Of a DNA stretch of 64,000 nt, positions 35,285-42,552 are shown in pieces (position 1 is the first letter of the stretch; every line of letters begins with the position of its first letter). The stretch is from CAIMFV01 sp040757715. Lineage in GTDB: Bacteria > Pseudomonadota > Alphaproteobacteria > Caulobacterales > Caulobacteraceae. The notes beneath the pieces are model-generated. The model was not told where the DNA came from. It searched no databases and worked only from the letters and a program-made list of their open reading frames with translations. The translations under genes and the position numbers were made by a program. Location of the stretch: positions 62,001-126,000 of the forward strand of contig JBFLWS010000002.1 in assembly GCA_040757715.1 (NCBI GenBank). The letters are read 5' to 3'.

Positions 35285-36301
35285 ATGCCCCGGATCGCCG
35301 TGCTCGGCGTGGACGGCGCGCACCTCGCCAGCCTGGCCGCGGTGCTCGACATGTTCGAACTCGCCAACCGTTATTCCACCCGGCAGTACGAGGATCGGGA
35401 GGAACTGCCGGCGCCATTTACAGTGAAGCTGATCGGCGCGGCGGGGACTGAGATCAGCCTCCTGGGTGGTCGCAGCCTGCGCGCGGATGGCGACATCCGC
35501 GGATCGGACCAATTTGACCTTGTCTATGTGGCTGCCTTCGAACTGGGCCGCGAGCTCGATCTGAAGGCGCGCATGGCAGGCCTTGGCGAAGCGGCGGTCT
35601 GGGTGGCGCGGCAGAAGGCCGCCGGCGCAGTGATCGCCGCCTCGGGCGCTGGCGTGGCGCTGCTCGCCGAGGCCGGGCTGCTGCATGGCGAGGTGGCGGC
35701 CATGCCCTGGTGGCTGGAGCGTCCCTTCCACCGCCGCTATCCCGACGTGGAGATCGATACGGCGCGGGACATTTCCCAGTCCGGCGACCTCTATTGCGCA
35801 GGATCCGCCAGGGCGGAACTCGCCCTCGCCCATCGGCTGGTGGAGCGCCTCGCCTCCCCCAATGTGGCGCATTGGCTGGCCAAGATCACGCTGGTCGATC
35901 CCTATCCTGACGGACCGCCGCCGTGGGCGCTGTTCTCGCCCAAGATCTTGCGCGAGGACCCGTTGGTGGGCCGCGCCCAGCATTGGCTGCAGCTGCGCTT
36001 TTCGCAAAAGCCGCGCCTGAAGGAGCTGGCGGAGACCCTCGCCGTGAGCGAGCGCACCTTGGTACGGCGCTTCGAAGCCAGCATCGGCATGACCCCGCTC
36101 GACTATCTTCAGCTGTTGCGAGTGGAGGCGGCCAAGCAAATGCTGACCCGCTCGCTGCGGCGGGTGGATCGCATCAGCTACCTCGTAGGCTATTCCGACC
36201 CCGGCTATTTCAAGAAGGTGTTCCGCACCCACACCGGCATGACGCCGAGCCAGTTCCGTCACGCCAGCACCGTCGACGCCCCCCAAGATGAGTCCGCATG
36301 A
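35285..36301 (+). CDS. AraC family regulator with DJ-1/PfpI-like N-terminal domain (GlxA type)
   Basis: The protein has 338 residues from the ATG MPRIAVLGVDG at 35285, with AAGGAC upstream; a TTG at 35204 would add 27 residues. The N-terminal 190 residues resemble the GATase1/DJ-1 fold (LASLAAVLDMFELANRY, VIAASGAGVALLAEAGLL) without a visible catalytic cysteine at the nucleophile elbow, where SGAGV stands. The C-terminal double helix-turn-helix includes LAETLAVSERTLVRRF and YLVGYSDPGYFKKVFRTHTG. It is divergent from the LuxC-like gene and followed by an Old Yellow Enzyme, so both are likely targets. Ligand unknown. Confidence 0.93.
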   Translation: MPRIAVLGVDGAHLASLAAVLDMFELANRYSTRQYEDREELPAPFTVKLIGAAGTEISLLGGRSLRADGDIRGSDQFDLVYVAAFELGRELDLKARMAGLGEAAVWVARQKAAGAVIAASGAGVALLAEAGLLHGEVAAMPWWLERPFHRRYPDVEIDTARDISQSGDLYCAGSARAELALAHRLVERLASPNVAHWLAKITLVDPYPDGPPPWALFSPKILREDPLVGRAQHWLQLRFSQKPRLKELAETLAVSERTLVRRFEASIGMTPLDYLQLLRVEAAKQMLTRSLRRVDRISYLVGYSDPGYFKKVFRTHTGMTPSQFRHASTVDAPQDESA

Positions 36302-36368
36302 GCGATATCGCCGCGTCGAGCCCGGCGAGGCATGGCCTTTCCCGTCTTGCGTCCTAGGCTAGGTCGCC

Positions 36369-37535
36369 ATGATCAAGACCGCCGCCCAGCCTGCCCATTC
36401 CAGTCCGCTGTTCCAGCCGCTCCTGGCGGGCCGTCTGGCGCTGCCGAACCGCGTGGTGATGGCGCCCATGTCGCGCTACTTCTGCCCGGACGAGGCGCCG
36501 CACCAGGGCGTCGCGGACTATTACGCTAGGCGCGCGCGCCATGGCGTCGGCCTGATCATCACCGAGGCCACCTATATCCCGCACCCCTCGGCCCACAGCT
36601 ATGCCGCCGTGCCGCGCTTCTATGGCGAGGACGCCCTCGCCGGCTGGAAACAGGTGGCCGACGCGGTTCACGCCGAGGGCGGCAAGATCATGCCGCAGCT
36701 CTGGCACACCGGCAGTTTCCGCGAAATCGGCATGGCGCCAGACCCCGCCGTGCCGGGCTTCGGCCCCTCGGCGAACCTCAACGCCTTCGAGAACACCACC
36801 CATGTGACCAAGCCGATGACCGAGACCGATATCGCCGAGGTGATCGAGGCCTACGCCAAGGCCGCCGCTTCAGCCAAGGCGCTCGGCTTCGATGGCGTGG
36901 AGATCCACGGCGCCCATGGCTACCTCATCGACAGCTTCTTCTGGGGCGAGACCAACCGTCGCGACGACGGCTATGGCGGCGATCTCCTCGCCCGCGCCCG
37001 GTTCGGCGTGGAGGTGGTGGGGGCCATGCGCGCGGCGACGGGTCCGGACTTCCCCATCTCGTTCCGCTGGTCGCAGTTCAAGCAGCAGGACTACAAGGCG
37101 CGGCTCGCGCAAACGCCGCAGGAACTGGCGCCCTTTCTGGAAGCCCTGGCCGACGCGGGGGTGTCGATCTTTCACGCCTCGACCCGCCGCTACTGGGACG
37201 CCGCCTTCCGCGACCTGTCACCCCTCACCTTGGCGGGCTGGACGCGCAAGATCACCGGCAAGCCGACCATCGCCGTGGGCAGCGTCGGCCTCGGCGGCGT
37301 GGCCTCCACCGCCAAGCGCCCGCCGTCTGAAGTCTCCAGCGGCAGCATCTCGTTTGCCGATGCCGATCTGGACGGCGTGGAGAAGCTCGAGGCCCTCCTT
37401 GACGTCGGCGAGTTCGATTTGATCGCCGTGGGGCGCGCGCTCCTCGCCGATCCGGCTTGGGCGGAGAAGGTGCGCGAAGGCCGGCTGGATGAGCGTCGCC
37501 CGTTCGAGAAGGCGCACCTGGAAACGTTGACCTAA
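36369..37535 (+). CDS. NADH:flavin oxidoreductase, Old Yellow Enzyme family
   Basis: The protein has 388 residues. The FMN barrel shows LFQPLLAGRLALPNRVVMAP, IMPQLWHTGS (the usual QLxHxGR ends in Ser), the substrate pair in EIHGAHGYLIDSFFW and IAVGSVGLGG near the C-terminus. The length is that of a single-domain OYE, without the iron-sulfur and NAD domains of larger 2,4-dienoyl-CoA reductases. It reduces activated C=C bonds of enals or enones with NAD(P)H. With the LuxC-like enzyme nearby, an unsaturated aldehyde or ketone is a possible substrate; this is inference. Confidence 0.93.
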   Translation: MIKTAAQPAHSSPLFQPLLAGRLALPNRVVMAPMSRYFCPDEAPHQGVADYYARRARHGVGLIITEATYIPHPSAHSYAAVPRFYGEDALAGWKQVADAVHAEGGKIMPQLWHTGSFREIGMAPDPAVPGFGPSANLNAFENTTHVTKPMTETDIAEVIEAYAKAAASAKALGFDGVEIHGAHGYLIDSFFWGETNRRDDGYGGDLLARARFGVEVVGAMRAATGPDFPISFRWSQFKQQDYKARLAQTPQELAPFLEALADAGVSIFHASTRRYWDAAFRDLSPLTLAGWTRKITGKPTIAVGSVGLGGVASTAKRPPSEVSSGSISFADADLDGVEKLEALLDVGEFDLIAVGRALLADPAWAEKVREGRLDERRPFEKAHLETLT

Positions 37536-37610
37536 GCGCGGCCTGTCTGGATCGCCCTCGCCTCTGTCCAGTCCGTCCCTCGTGGCGCATCGGCGCCGGG
37601 CTCTAGGCTG

Positions 37611-37634
37611 GGATCGCATTCAAGGGAGCGATCC
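37611..37634 (+). promoter_or_regulatory. Hairpin with ribosome site in the loop, before the PaaK/LuxE-like gene
   Basis: GGATCGC at 37611-37617 and GCGATCC at 37628-37634 are perfect arms. The ten-base loop ATTCAAGGGA contains the start of the likely Shine-Dalgarno AAGGGAG of the gene that begins at 37639. In RNA it could limit ribosome access. The arms also allow protein binding to DNA instead. Confidence 0.4.
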
Positions 37635-37638
37635 GGCC

Positions 37639-38988
37639 ATGTCCCCCCGTCAAGAACTTCTCGACGCCTTCATTGCGCCTGGCGCCCTTGATCGGCGGAT
37701 CGATGATCTGGAAGCCAAGCAATTGGCGGCGGCGCGCGAGCTGTTCCAGGAGCGGCGCGAACAACTGGCCATCGTCCGCCGCCGCGCCGACGAAGCGGGG
37801 ATCACCGAGATCAACAGCTTCCACGATCTCGTGCCGCTGCTGCTCGCCCACACCAGCTACAAGTCCTACCCGGCCTCGTTCATGGAGCAGGGACGCTGGG
37901 ACCGCATGCTGCAATGGCTGCAGACCCTGGCGGTGGAAGACCTCTCCGACACCGATATCGACGGGGTGACGGATGTGGACGACTGGATCCGCCGCCTGCG
38001 CGCGGCCGGCCACATGGTGCAGGCCACCAGCGGCAGCACCGGCAAGGTGTCGTTCCTCAACCACAGCCGCGCCGACGTGGAGCTCAAGCGCCGGCACTAT
38101 CGCAACATCTCCGGCTGGCCCTACCTGCGCGCCGACAACAGCCGGCGTGTGTTCATCGTCGGCCCCTCGGACGGCCCCAACAGCGCGGTGGAAGCCTATC
38201 AGAACACCGCCGCAGTTTGGGCGCGGCCCGGCGAGGCCCATTTCCTCACCGACGAGCCGATCCTGATCTCCGACACCAGCCGGATGGCGGCGCTGCGCAA
38301 CCGCATCGCCGAGGGGCTCGCCACGCCTGGCGAGATCGAGGCGGCGGAGAGGGCGGCGGCGGAGAAGGCCGCACGCATGCAGGCCTCGCTCGAAGCTTTA
38401 GCCGAAAAGATCGTCTCCCACCGTCACGAGCCCATCGTGGTCACAGCCCTTTGGGCGCAGCAGATGGTGATCATCGATCAGGCGCGGAAAATGGGCGTGC
38501 CCGACGGCGACTTCCATCCGGAGTCGATGATCAGCGCCGGCGGCGGGGTCAAGGGCGTCGCCCTTCCTGCCGACTATCGCGAGCGTGTGGACCGCTTCTA
38601 CGGCAAGGTCATTCGCCCTGGCGCCTATGGCATGACCGAGCTCCTGGCCATCATGCCGCGCTGCGAACATGGCCGCTATCACCAGCCCGCTTCGCTGATC
38701 TGGCTCCTGCTGGACCAGCCCGGCGAGCGACTGCTCGGGCCCGAGGATGGCGAGAATGGCGTGGTGGAGGGCCGCTTCGCCTTCCTCGACCTCAGTTACG
38801 AGGGCCGCTGGGGCGGGCTGATTTCCGGCGACAAGGTGCAGGTCGACTTCCAGTCCACCTGCGCCTGCGGACGTCCTGGTCCGACCATCCTCGACAGCAT
38901 CACCCGCTATAGCCAAGGCGGCGCGGACGACCACATCGGCTGCGCCGGCACCATCGACGCCTACATCAAGGGCCAGCTCGCCGTCTGA
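37639..38988 (+). CDS. PaaK/LuxE-superfamily acyl synthetase
   Basis: The protein has 449 residues from MSPRQELLDAF, with AAGGGAG nine bases before it. The P-loop is ATSGSTGKVSFLNHS near residue 135, the second motif GAYGMTELLAIMPRC near residue 330, and FLDLSYEGRWGGLISGDKV with CACGRPGPTI near the end. This is the family of phenylacetate-CoA ligase and of LuxE acyl-protein synthetase. LuxE activates a fatty acid and passes it to LuxC; a LuxC-like gene is 2.5 kb away. Which of the two functions applies cannot be told from motifs alone, and the protein is longer than classical LuxE. Confidence 0.85.
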   Translation: MSPRQELLDAFIAPGALDRRIDDLEAKQLAAARELFQERREQLAIVRRRADEAGITEINSFHDLVPLLLAHTSYKSYPASFMEQGRWDRMLQWLQTLAVEDLSDTDIDGVTDVDDWIRRLRAAGHMVQATSGSTGKVSFLNHSRADVELKRRHYRNISGWPYLRADNSRRVFIVGPSDGPNSAVEAYQNTAAVWARPGEAHFLTDEPILISDTSRMAALRNRIAEGLATPGEIEAAERAAAEKAARMQASLEALAEKIVSHRHEPIVVTALWAQQMVIIDQARKMGVPDGDFHPESMISAGGGVKGVALPADYRERVDRFYGKVIRPGAYGMTELLAIMPRCEHGRYHQPASLIWLLLDQPGERLLGPEDGENGVVEGRFAFLDLSYEGRWGGLISGDKVQVDFQSTCACGRPGPTILDSITRYSQGGADDHIGCAGTIDAYIKGQLAV

Positions 38989-39087
38989 GCCCAGCCGGCG
39001 CGACATCGCCTATTCGAACAGTTGCCGCGGCGCCTGGACGCCCCGCCCCCGCGGCCGAATGCTGAGCTCTGGAGAGGGAGCGCAGGC

Positions 39088-40299
39088 ATGACGGAGACGC
39101 GGCTAGGGGAATGGCGGGCGCACTGGCGCATCGTCGCCGGAACCCTGTTCGGCATGAGCTTCGCCCTGCCCGCCTGGAACTATGTGCAGAGCCAGTTCGT
39201 GCAGCCGTTGCAGGCGGCGTTCCACTGGTCGCGGGCCGAGATCGCCTTCGCTTTCGGCGTCAATTTCTTCCTGAGCTTCATGGCCCCGGTGTTCGGGCGG
39301 CTGATCGACCGCGTCGGCGTGCGGCCGGTGCTGCTGCCCTGCCTGCTGATTGTCGCCGCCGCCTATGTGGGCCTCGCCAATACGTCGGGCGACTACTGGA
39401 TCTTCGTTGGCTTTTGCCTGTTGCTGCATTCCGCCGGGCTCGCCACCACGGGCGTCGCCTTCACCCGCTCGGTGATCAGCTGGTTTCGGCTCTCCCGCGG
39501 CGCGGCGCTGGCCGTATCCCGCATCGGCCTCTCCCTGGTAGGGGCCTTCACTCCGGCGCTGCTCTTCCAGGTCATTCACCGCCTAGACTGGCGAGCCGGC
39601 TTCTACACCATGGGCGCGCTCTGCCTGTTCATCGCCTTCCCAGCCAGTCTCGCCTGGATCAAAGACCCGCCCCAAGCGGCCAAACCCGCCAAGGGATCGC
39701 TGCTGGAGGAGTTCCGCCACTGGGGCGGCCTCTTGCGCGATTGGCGGGTCCTGGCGGTGTGCGTGGCGGCGGCCGGGACCTATGGTCCGAGCGTTGGGGT
39801 CTTGACCCACTTGCAGCCGCTGCTGACCTCCAAGGCGATCAATCCGGCCACGGCCGCCAGCCTCGCCTCGATCCTGGCCATTTCCGTGGTCGCCGGCACG
39901 CTGATCACCGGCCTATTGGTGGACCGGGTGTGGGCGCCCCTGATCGGCAGCCTGTTCACCCTCCTGCCCGTCGCCGGTCTCGCCCTGTTGCTGACCGCAA
40001 AGCCCGGCGTCGTCGGCGCGAGCGTCGCCATCGCCATGGTCGGCCTCGCCCAGGGGGCCGAGATCGATGTGGTGGCCTATGTGGTGGCCCGCTATTTCGG
40101 CGTGACGGCCTATAGCGCCATCTACAGCCTCACCGTGTTCGCCATCGCCATGACCGCATCGGTAGCCGGCGTAGCCTTCGGCTGGGTGTTCGATCGCTAC
40201 CAGAGCTATGATCTCGCCCTGATGGGCGCGGCCGCGGCCTTCGCCCTCGCGGCGGTCGCCTACCTGTCCCTTGGCCGCTATCCGGAGCGCGAGCCCTAG
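39088..40299 (+). CDS. MFS transporter (monocarboxylate/oxalate-formate-like)
   Basis: The protein has 403 residues from MTETRLGEWR, with GGAGAGGGAGCG upstream; the earlier in-frame ATG lacks one. About twelve hydrophobic helices can be placed, with the MFS loop signature GRLIDRVGVRPV between helices 2 and 3 and a long central loop around residue 200. It resembles carboxylate permeases of the OFA/MCT group. It sits after the PaaK/LuxE-like gene, so it may import the acid used by that pathway. Its stop codon TAG abuts the second palindromic repeat. Confidence 0.9.
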   Translation: MTETRLGEWRAHWRIVAGTLFGMSFALPAWNYVQSQFVQPLQAAFHWSRAEIAFAFGVNFFLSFMAPVFGRLIDRVGVRPVLLPCLLIVAAAYVGLANTSGDYWIFVGFCLLLHSAGLATTGVAFTRSVISWFRLSRGAALAVSRIGLSLVGAFTPALLFQVIHRLDWRAGFYTMGALCLFIAFPASLAWIKDPPQAAKPAKGSLLEEFRHWGGLLRDWRVLAVCVAAAGTYGPSVGVLTHLQPLLTSKAINPATAASLASILAISVVAGTLITGLLVDRVWAPLIGSLFTLLPVAGLALLLTAKPGVVGASVAIAMVGLAQGAEIDVVAYVVARYFGVTAYSAIYSLTVFAIAMTASVAGVAFGWVFDRYQSYDLALMGAAAAFALAAVAYLSLGRYPEREP

Positions 40300-40400
40300 A
40301 GAAAAATCCGATTCTGCTTAATCGGATTTTTCTCATACCCAATTGAATCTAGAGCATTTTTAGACCCGAAAACCGGTTCCCACTTTTCGGAAATGCTCTA
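40299..40400. repeat. Palindromic intergenic repeat, copy B (reverse orientation)
   Basis: The first palindrome has perfect 15-base arms GAGAAAAATCCGATT (40299-40313) and AATCGGATTTTTCTC (40320-40334) with a CTGCTT loop. The second, 40350-40400, has outer arms TAGAGCATTT and AAATGCTCTA and inner CCGAAAA and TTTTCGG around CCGGTTCCCACT. Order and core are the reverse complement of copy A at 29886. The T-run in the 40327-40331 arm could also let the hairpin act as a terminator for the transporter gene. Confidence 0.85.
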
Positions 40401-40411
40401 GCGTCTGTGTT

Positions 40412-40425
40412 ATCGCGTCCTCGAT
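40412..40425. promoter_or_regulatory. Imperfect ATCGC-N4-TCGAT palindrome, weak candidate operator
   Basis: ATCGC GTCC TCGAT lies between repeat copy B and the dehydrogenase at 40488. It differs at one arm base from the ATCGC-N4-GCGAT sites. Its position, 62 bases before a lipid-catabolism gene, makes it a possible weak member of the set. Confidence 0.25.
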
Positions 40426-40487
40426 CCGCCGATCCCTTGGAGAAGTGCTATCGAGGTCGAACGAAACCGCCCCCGTACGGAGTTCCT

Positions 40488-41651
40488 ATGCCCGTCCTCA
40501 ACGTCGCCGATCCCGAGATCTTGCAGGATGAAGAGCTGACGCTCTTCGCCGACAATCTCGCCAAGTTCTTCGCCGAACACGCCCCGGCCGATCGGGTGGA
40601 GCGCTGGCGCGACAATGGCTGCGTTGATCGTGAATTCTGGACCGAATGCGGCGAGGCGGGCCTGTTGGGGGTGTCGGTGCCCGAAGCCTATGGTGGGGCG
40701 GGCGGCGACTTCCGCCACGACATCACCCTGTTCCGCCAGGTGGTGCGCAGCGGCGTGGAGGGCTTCGCCGCCGCTTTGCACAACGGCATCGTCGTCCCCT
40801 ATGTGGTGACCCATGGCACGAAGGCGCAGAAGCAACGCTGGCTGCCGCGGTTGTGCAAGGGCGAGCTGATCGCCGCCATCGCCATGAGCGAACCGGCGGT
40901 GGGCTCGGATTTACAGAACATCAAGACCACCGCGCGCAAGGACGGCGACGGTTATCGCATCAACGGCGCCAAGACCTTCATCTCCTCGGGCCAGCTGGCC
41001 AATTTCGTGGTGGTGGCGGCCAAGACCGACGCCAGCCTCGGCGCGAAGGGCGTGTCCCTGCTGGTGGTGGAGACCGACGGCGCCGAAGGTTTCCGCCGCG
41101 GGCGCAAATTGAAGAAGATGGGCCAGGAGGCCGCCGACACCTCGGAACTGTTCTTCGACGACGTCTATGTGCCGGCGGAGAACCTGCTGGGCGAGGTGGA
41201 GGGCCAGGGCTTCCGCCAACTGATGACCGAACTGCCGCGTGAGCGCCTGGTCATCGCCATCCAGGCCATCGAGTCCATCGAACGCGCCTTGGCCGTGACG
41301 CTTGACTATATCCGCGAGCGCAAGGCCTTCGGCCAGCCCATCCTGAGTTTCCAGAACACCCAGTTCAAGATGGCCGATCTCAAGACCGAGGCCACTGCCG
41401 CCATGGTGTTCGTCAACTACTGCATCGAGCAGTATTTCCGCGGCAAGCTCGACACCGCCAACGCCTCCATGGCCAAGCTGCTGGTCACCGAACTTCAGGG
41501 CAAGGTGGTGGACACCTGCCTGCAATTCCACGGTGGCTATGGCTACATGGATGAATATCCCATCAGCCGACTCTATCGCGACGCGCGCATCAGCCGCATC
41601 TATGGCGGCTCCAACGAGATCATGCGCATGATCATCGCCCGAACGCTGTAA
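40488..41651 (+). CDS. Acyl-CoA dehydrogenase (long-chain type, complete active site)
   Basis: The protein has 387 residues from MPVLNVADPE, with ACGGAG upstream. Unlike the paired dehydrogenases, it has every expected element: AMSEPAVGSDLQNIKTTA near residue 132, FHGGYGYMDEYPISRLYRDA near residue 346 and IYGGSNEIMRMIIAR at the end. It should work as a homotetramer on fatty acyl-CoA, passing electrons to ETF. It is followed after 44 bases by a TetR regulator and then an amidohydrolase. The chain-length preference cannot be told. Confidence 0.95.
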   Translation: MPVLNVADPEILQDEELTLFADNLAKFFAEHAPADRVERWRDNGCVDREFWTECGEAGLLGVSVPEAYGGAGGDFRHDITLFRQVVRSGVEGFAAALHNGIVVPYVVTHGTKAQKQRWLPRLCKGELIAAIAMSEPAVGSDLQNIKTTARKDGDGYRINGAKTFISSGQLANFVVVAAKTDASLGAKGVSLLVVETDGAEGFRRGRKLKKMGQEAADTSELFFDDVYVPAENLLGEVEGQGFRQLMTELPRERLVIAIQAIESIERALAVTLDYIRERKAFGQPILSFQNTQFKMADLKTEATAAMVFVNYCIEQYFRGKLDTANASMAKLLVTELQGKVVDTCLQFHGGYGYMDEYPISRLYRDARISRIYGGSNEIMRMIIARTL

Positions 41652-41695
41652 GGCGACGCGCTTTCAGCGGCGGGAGCAGGCGGCTAGGATGGGCC

Positions 41696-42295
41696 ATGCC
41701 TCGTGCCGACTCCGCTGTCCCGATCGCCGCCGAGACCACCACCGCGCGGATATTGCGCGTGGCCACAGAGCTCTTTGCCGAGAAGGGCTTCCACGGGACC
41801 GGCATCCAGGAAATCGGCGAGGCCGCAGGGCTGGCGCGCGGCGCGCTCTACTATCACATCAAAAGCAAGGACCAACTGCTCTACGAGGTCCTGCGCGCGC
41901 CGCACGAACAGGTGGTGGCCAGGGCGAACGCCATCCTCGCCTCCGACGCGCCGCCGGAGCACAAGCTGCGCGATCTGGCGCGCGGCCATCTGCGCTCTCT
42001 CATCGACATGAAGCCGGCCTGGACCGTCTCCAGTCGCGATCTTGACGCCCTGTCGCCACCGCATCGGGGCGAGCTGCGGGGGTTGCAGCGCCAGTACCAG
42101 CAGCTCTGGCGTGATGCTCTGCGCGCCTGCGAAACCGCCGGCCTGATCAAGCCAGTGGACGACGTCCAGTTCCGCGGCTTTCTCGGCATGATGAGCCAGG
42201 CCTTCAACTGGATCGACGCCAAGGGACCAAGGTCGCCGGAAGACATCGCCGACGCCTATCTTGATCTCATGCTGGATGGTTTGAGACCGCGATGA
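41696..42295 (+). CDS. TetR family transcriptional regulator
   Basis: The protein has 199 residues. The N-terminal helix-turn-helix spans about residues 15-60 (RILRVATELFAEKGFHGTGI, then AAGLARGALYYHIKSKDQLL). The C-terminal ligand domain is all helical and ends in DAYLDLMLDGLRPR. It lies just downstream of the long-chain-type dehydrogenase and 182 bases before a TetR-style palindrome at 42478-42493. A local repressor sensing an acyl-CoA is a reasonable inference. Confidence 0.95.
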   Translation: MPRADSAVPIAAETTTARILRVATELFAEKGFHGTGIQEIGEAAGLARGALYYHIKSKDQLLYEVLRAPHEQVVARANAILASDAPPEHKLRDLARGHLRSLIDMKPAWTVSSRDLDALSPPHRGELRGLQRQYQQLWRDALRACETAGLIKPVDDVQFRGFLGMMSQAFNWIDAKGPRSPEDIADAYLDLMLDGLRPR

Positions 42296-42308
42296 TCGCA
42301 TGAGCGAT
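42295..42308. promoter_or_regulatory. Inverted repeat ATCGC-N4-GCGAT, candidate operator
   Basis: ATCGC ATGA GCGAT begins at the last base of the TetR stop codon. It shares both arms with the sites at 6491 and 17573. It is 245 bases upstream of the amidohydrolase start, so it may act on that gene or be a regulator-adjacent site. Confidence 0.45.
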
Positions 42309-42477
42309 GCAGCGCCGGCGGCGGCCCGCATTGTGAAATCATACTAACCTTTTGTTCTTCCTGCATTTTGAGCATGCGTCGATGGCGAGCCGCTGACCGC
42401 CGCCCTGCGTGAGGTTGCCGGTTTTTGTCCTGACGCAATTTCGTCGACGCGCTTCCCGCCTAGGCTCCAGTTGATTG

Positions 42478-42493
42478 TACCGATCGGTCGGTA
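42478..42493. promoter_or_regulatory. TetR-type operator palindrome before the amidohydrolase
   Basis: TACCGATCGGTCGGTA has perfect six-base arms TACCGA and TCGGTA. ACCGACNNGTCGGT-like sites are a common TetR-family form. It lies 60 bases before the ATG at 42553 and near the likely promoter. Binding by the TetR protein at 41696 is inferred from closeness. Confidence 0.55.
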
Positions 42494-42552
42494 TTCATCT
42501 GACCGGTCCCGATCCAATCGCCGCAACTGCGCAAGACGGAAGGAAACGCACA

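Noticed and set aside
36303..36312. Palindrome GCGATATCGC as another copy of the lipid operator
   Set aside because: The arms are in the opposite order to ATCGC-N4-GCGAT and there is no spacer, so it is probably a chance match in GC-rich DNA.
33779..38988. A bioluminescence operon
   Set aside because: LuxC-like and LuxE-like genes are present, but no luciferase alpha or beta subunit is found in the window.
29886..40400. A composite transposon bounded by the two inverted repeats
   Set aside because: No transposase, no target duplication and no change in base use were seen; the repeat type is more like a dispersed intergenic palindrome.
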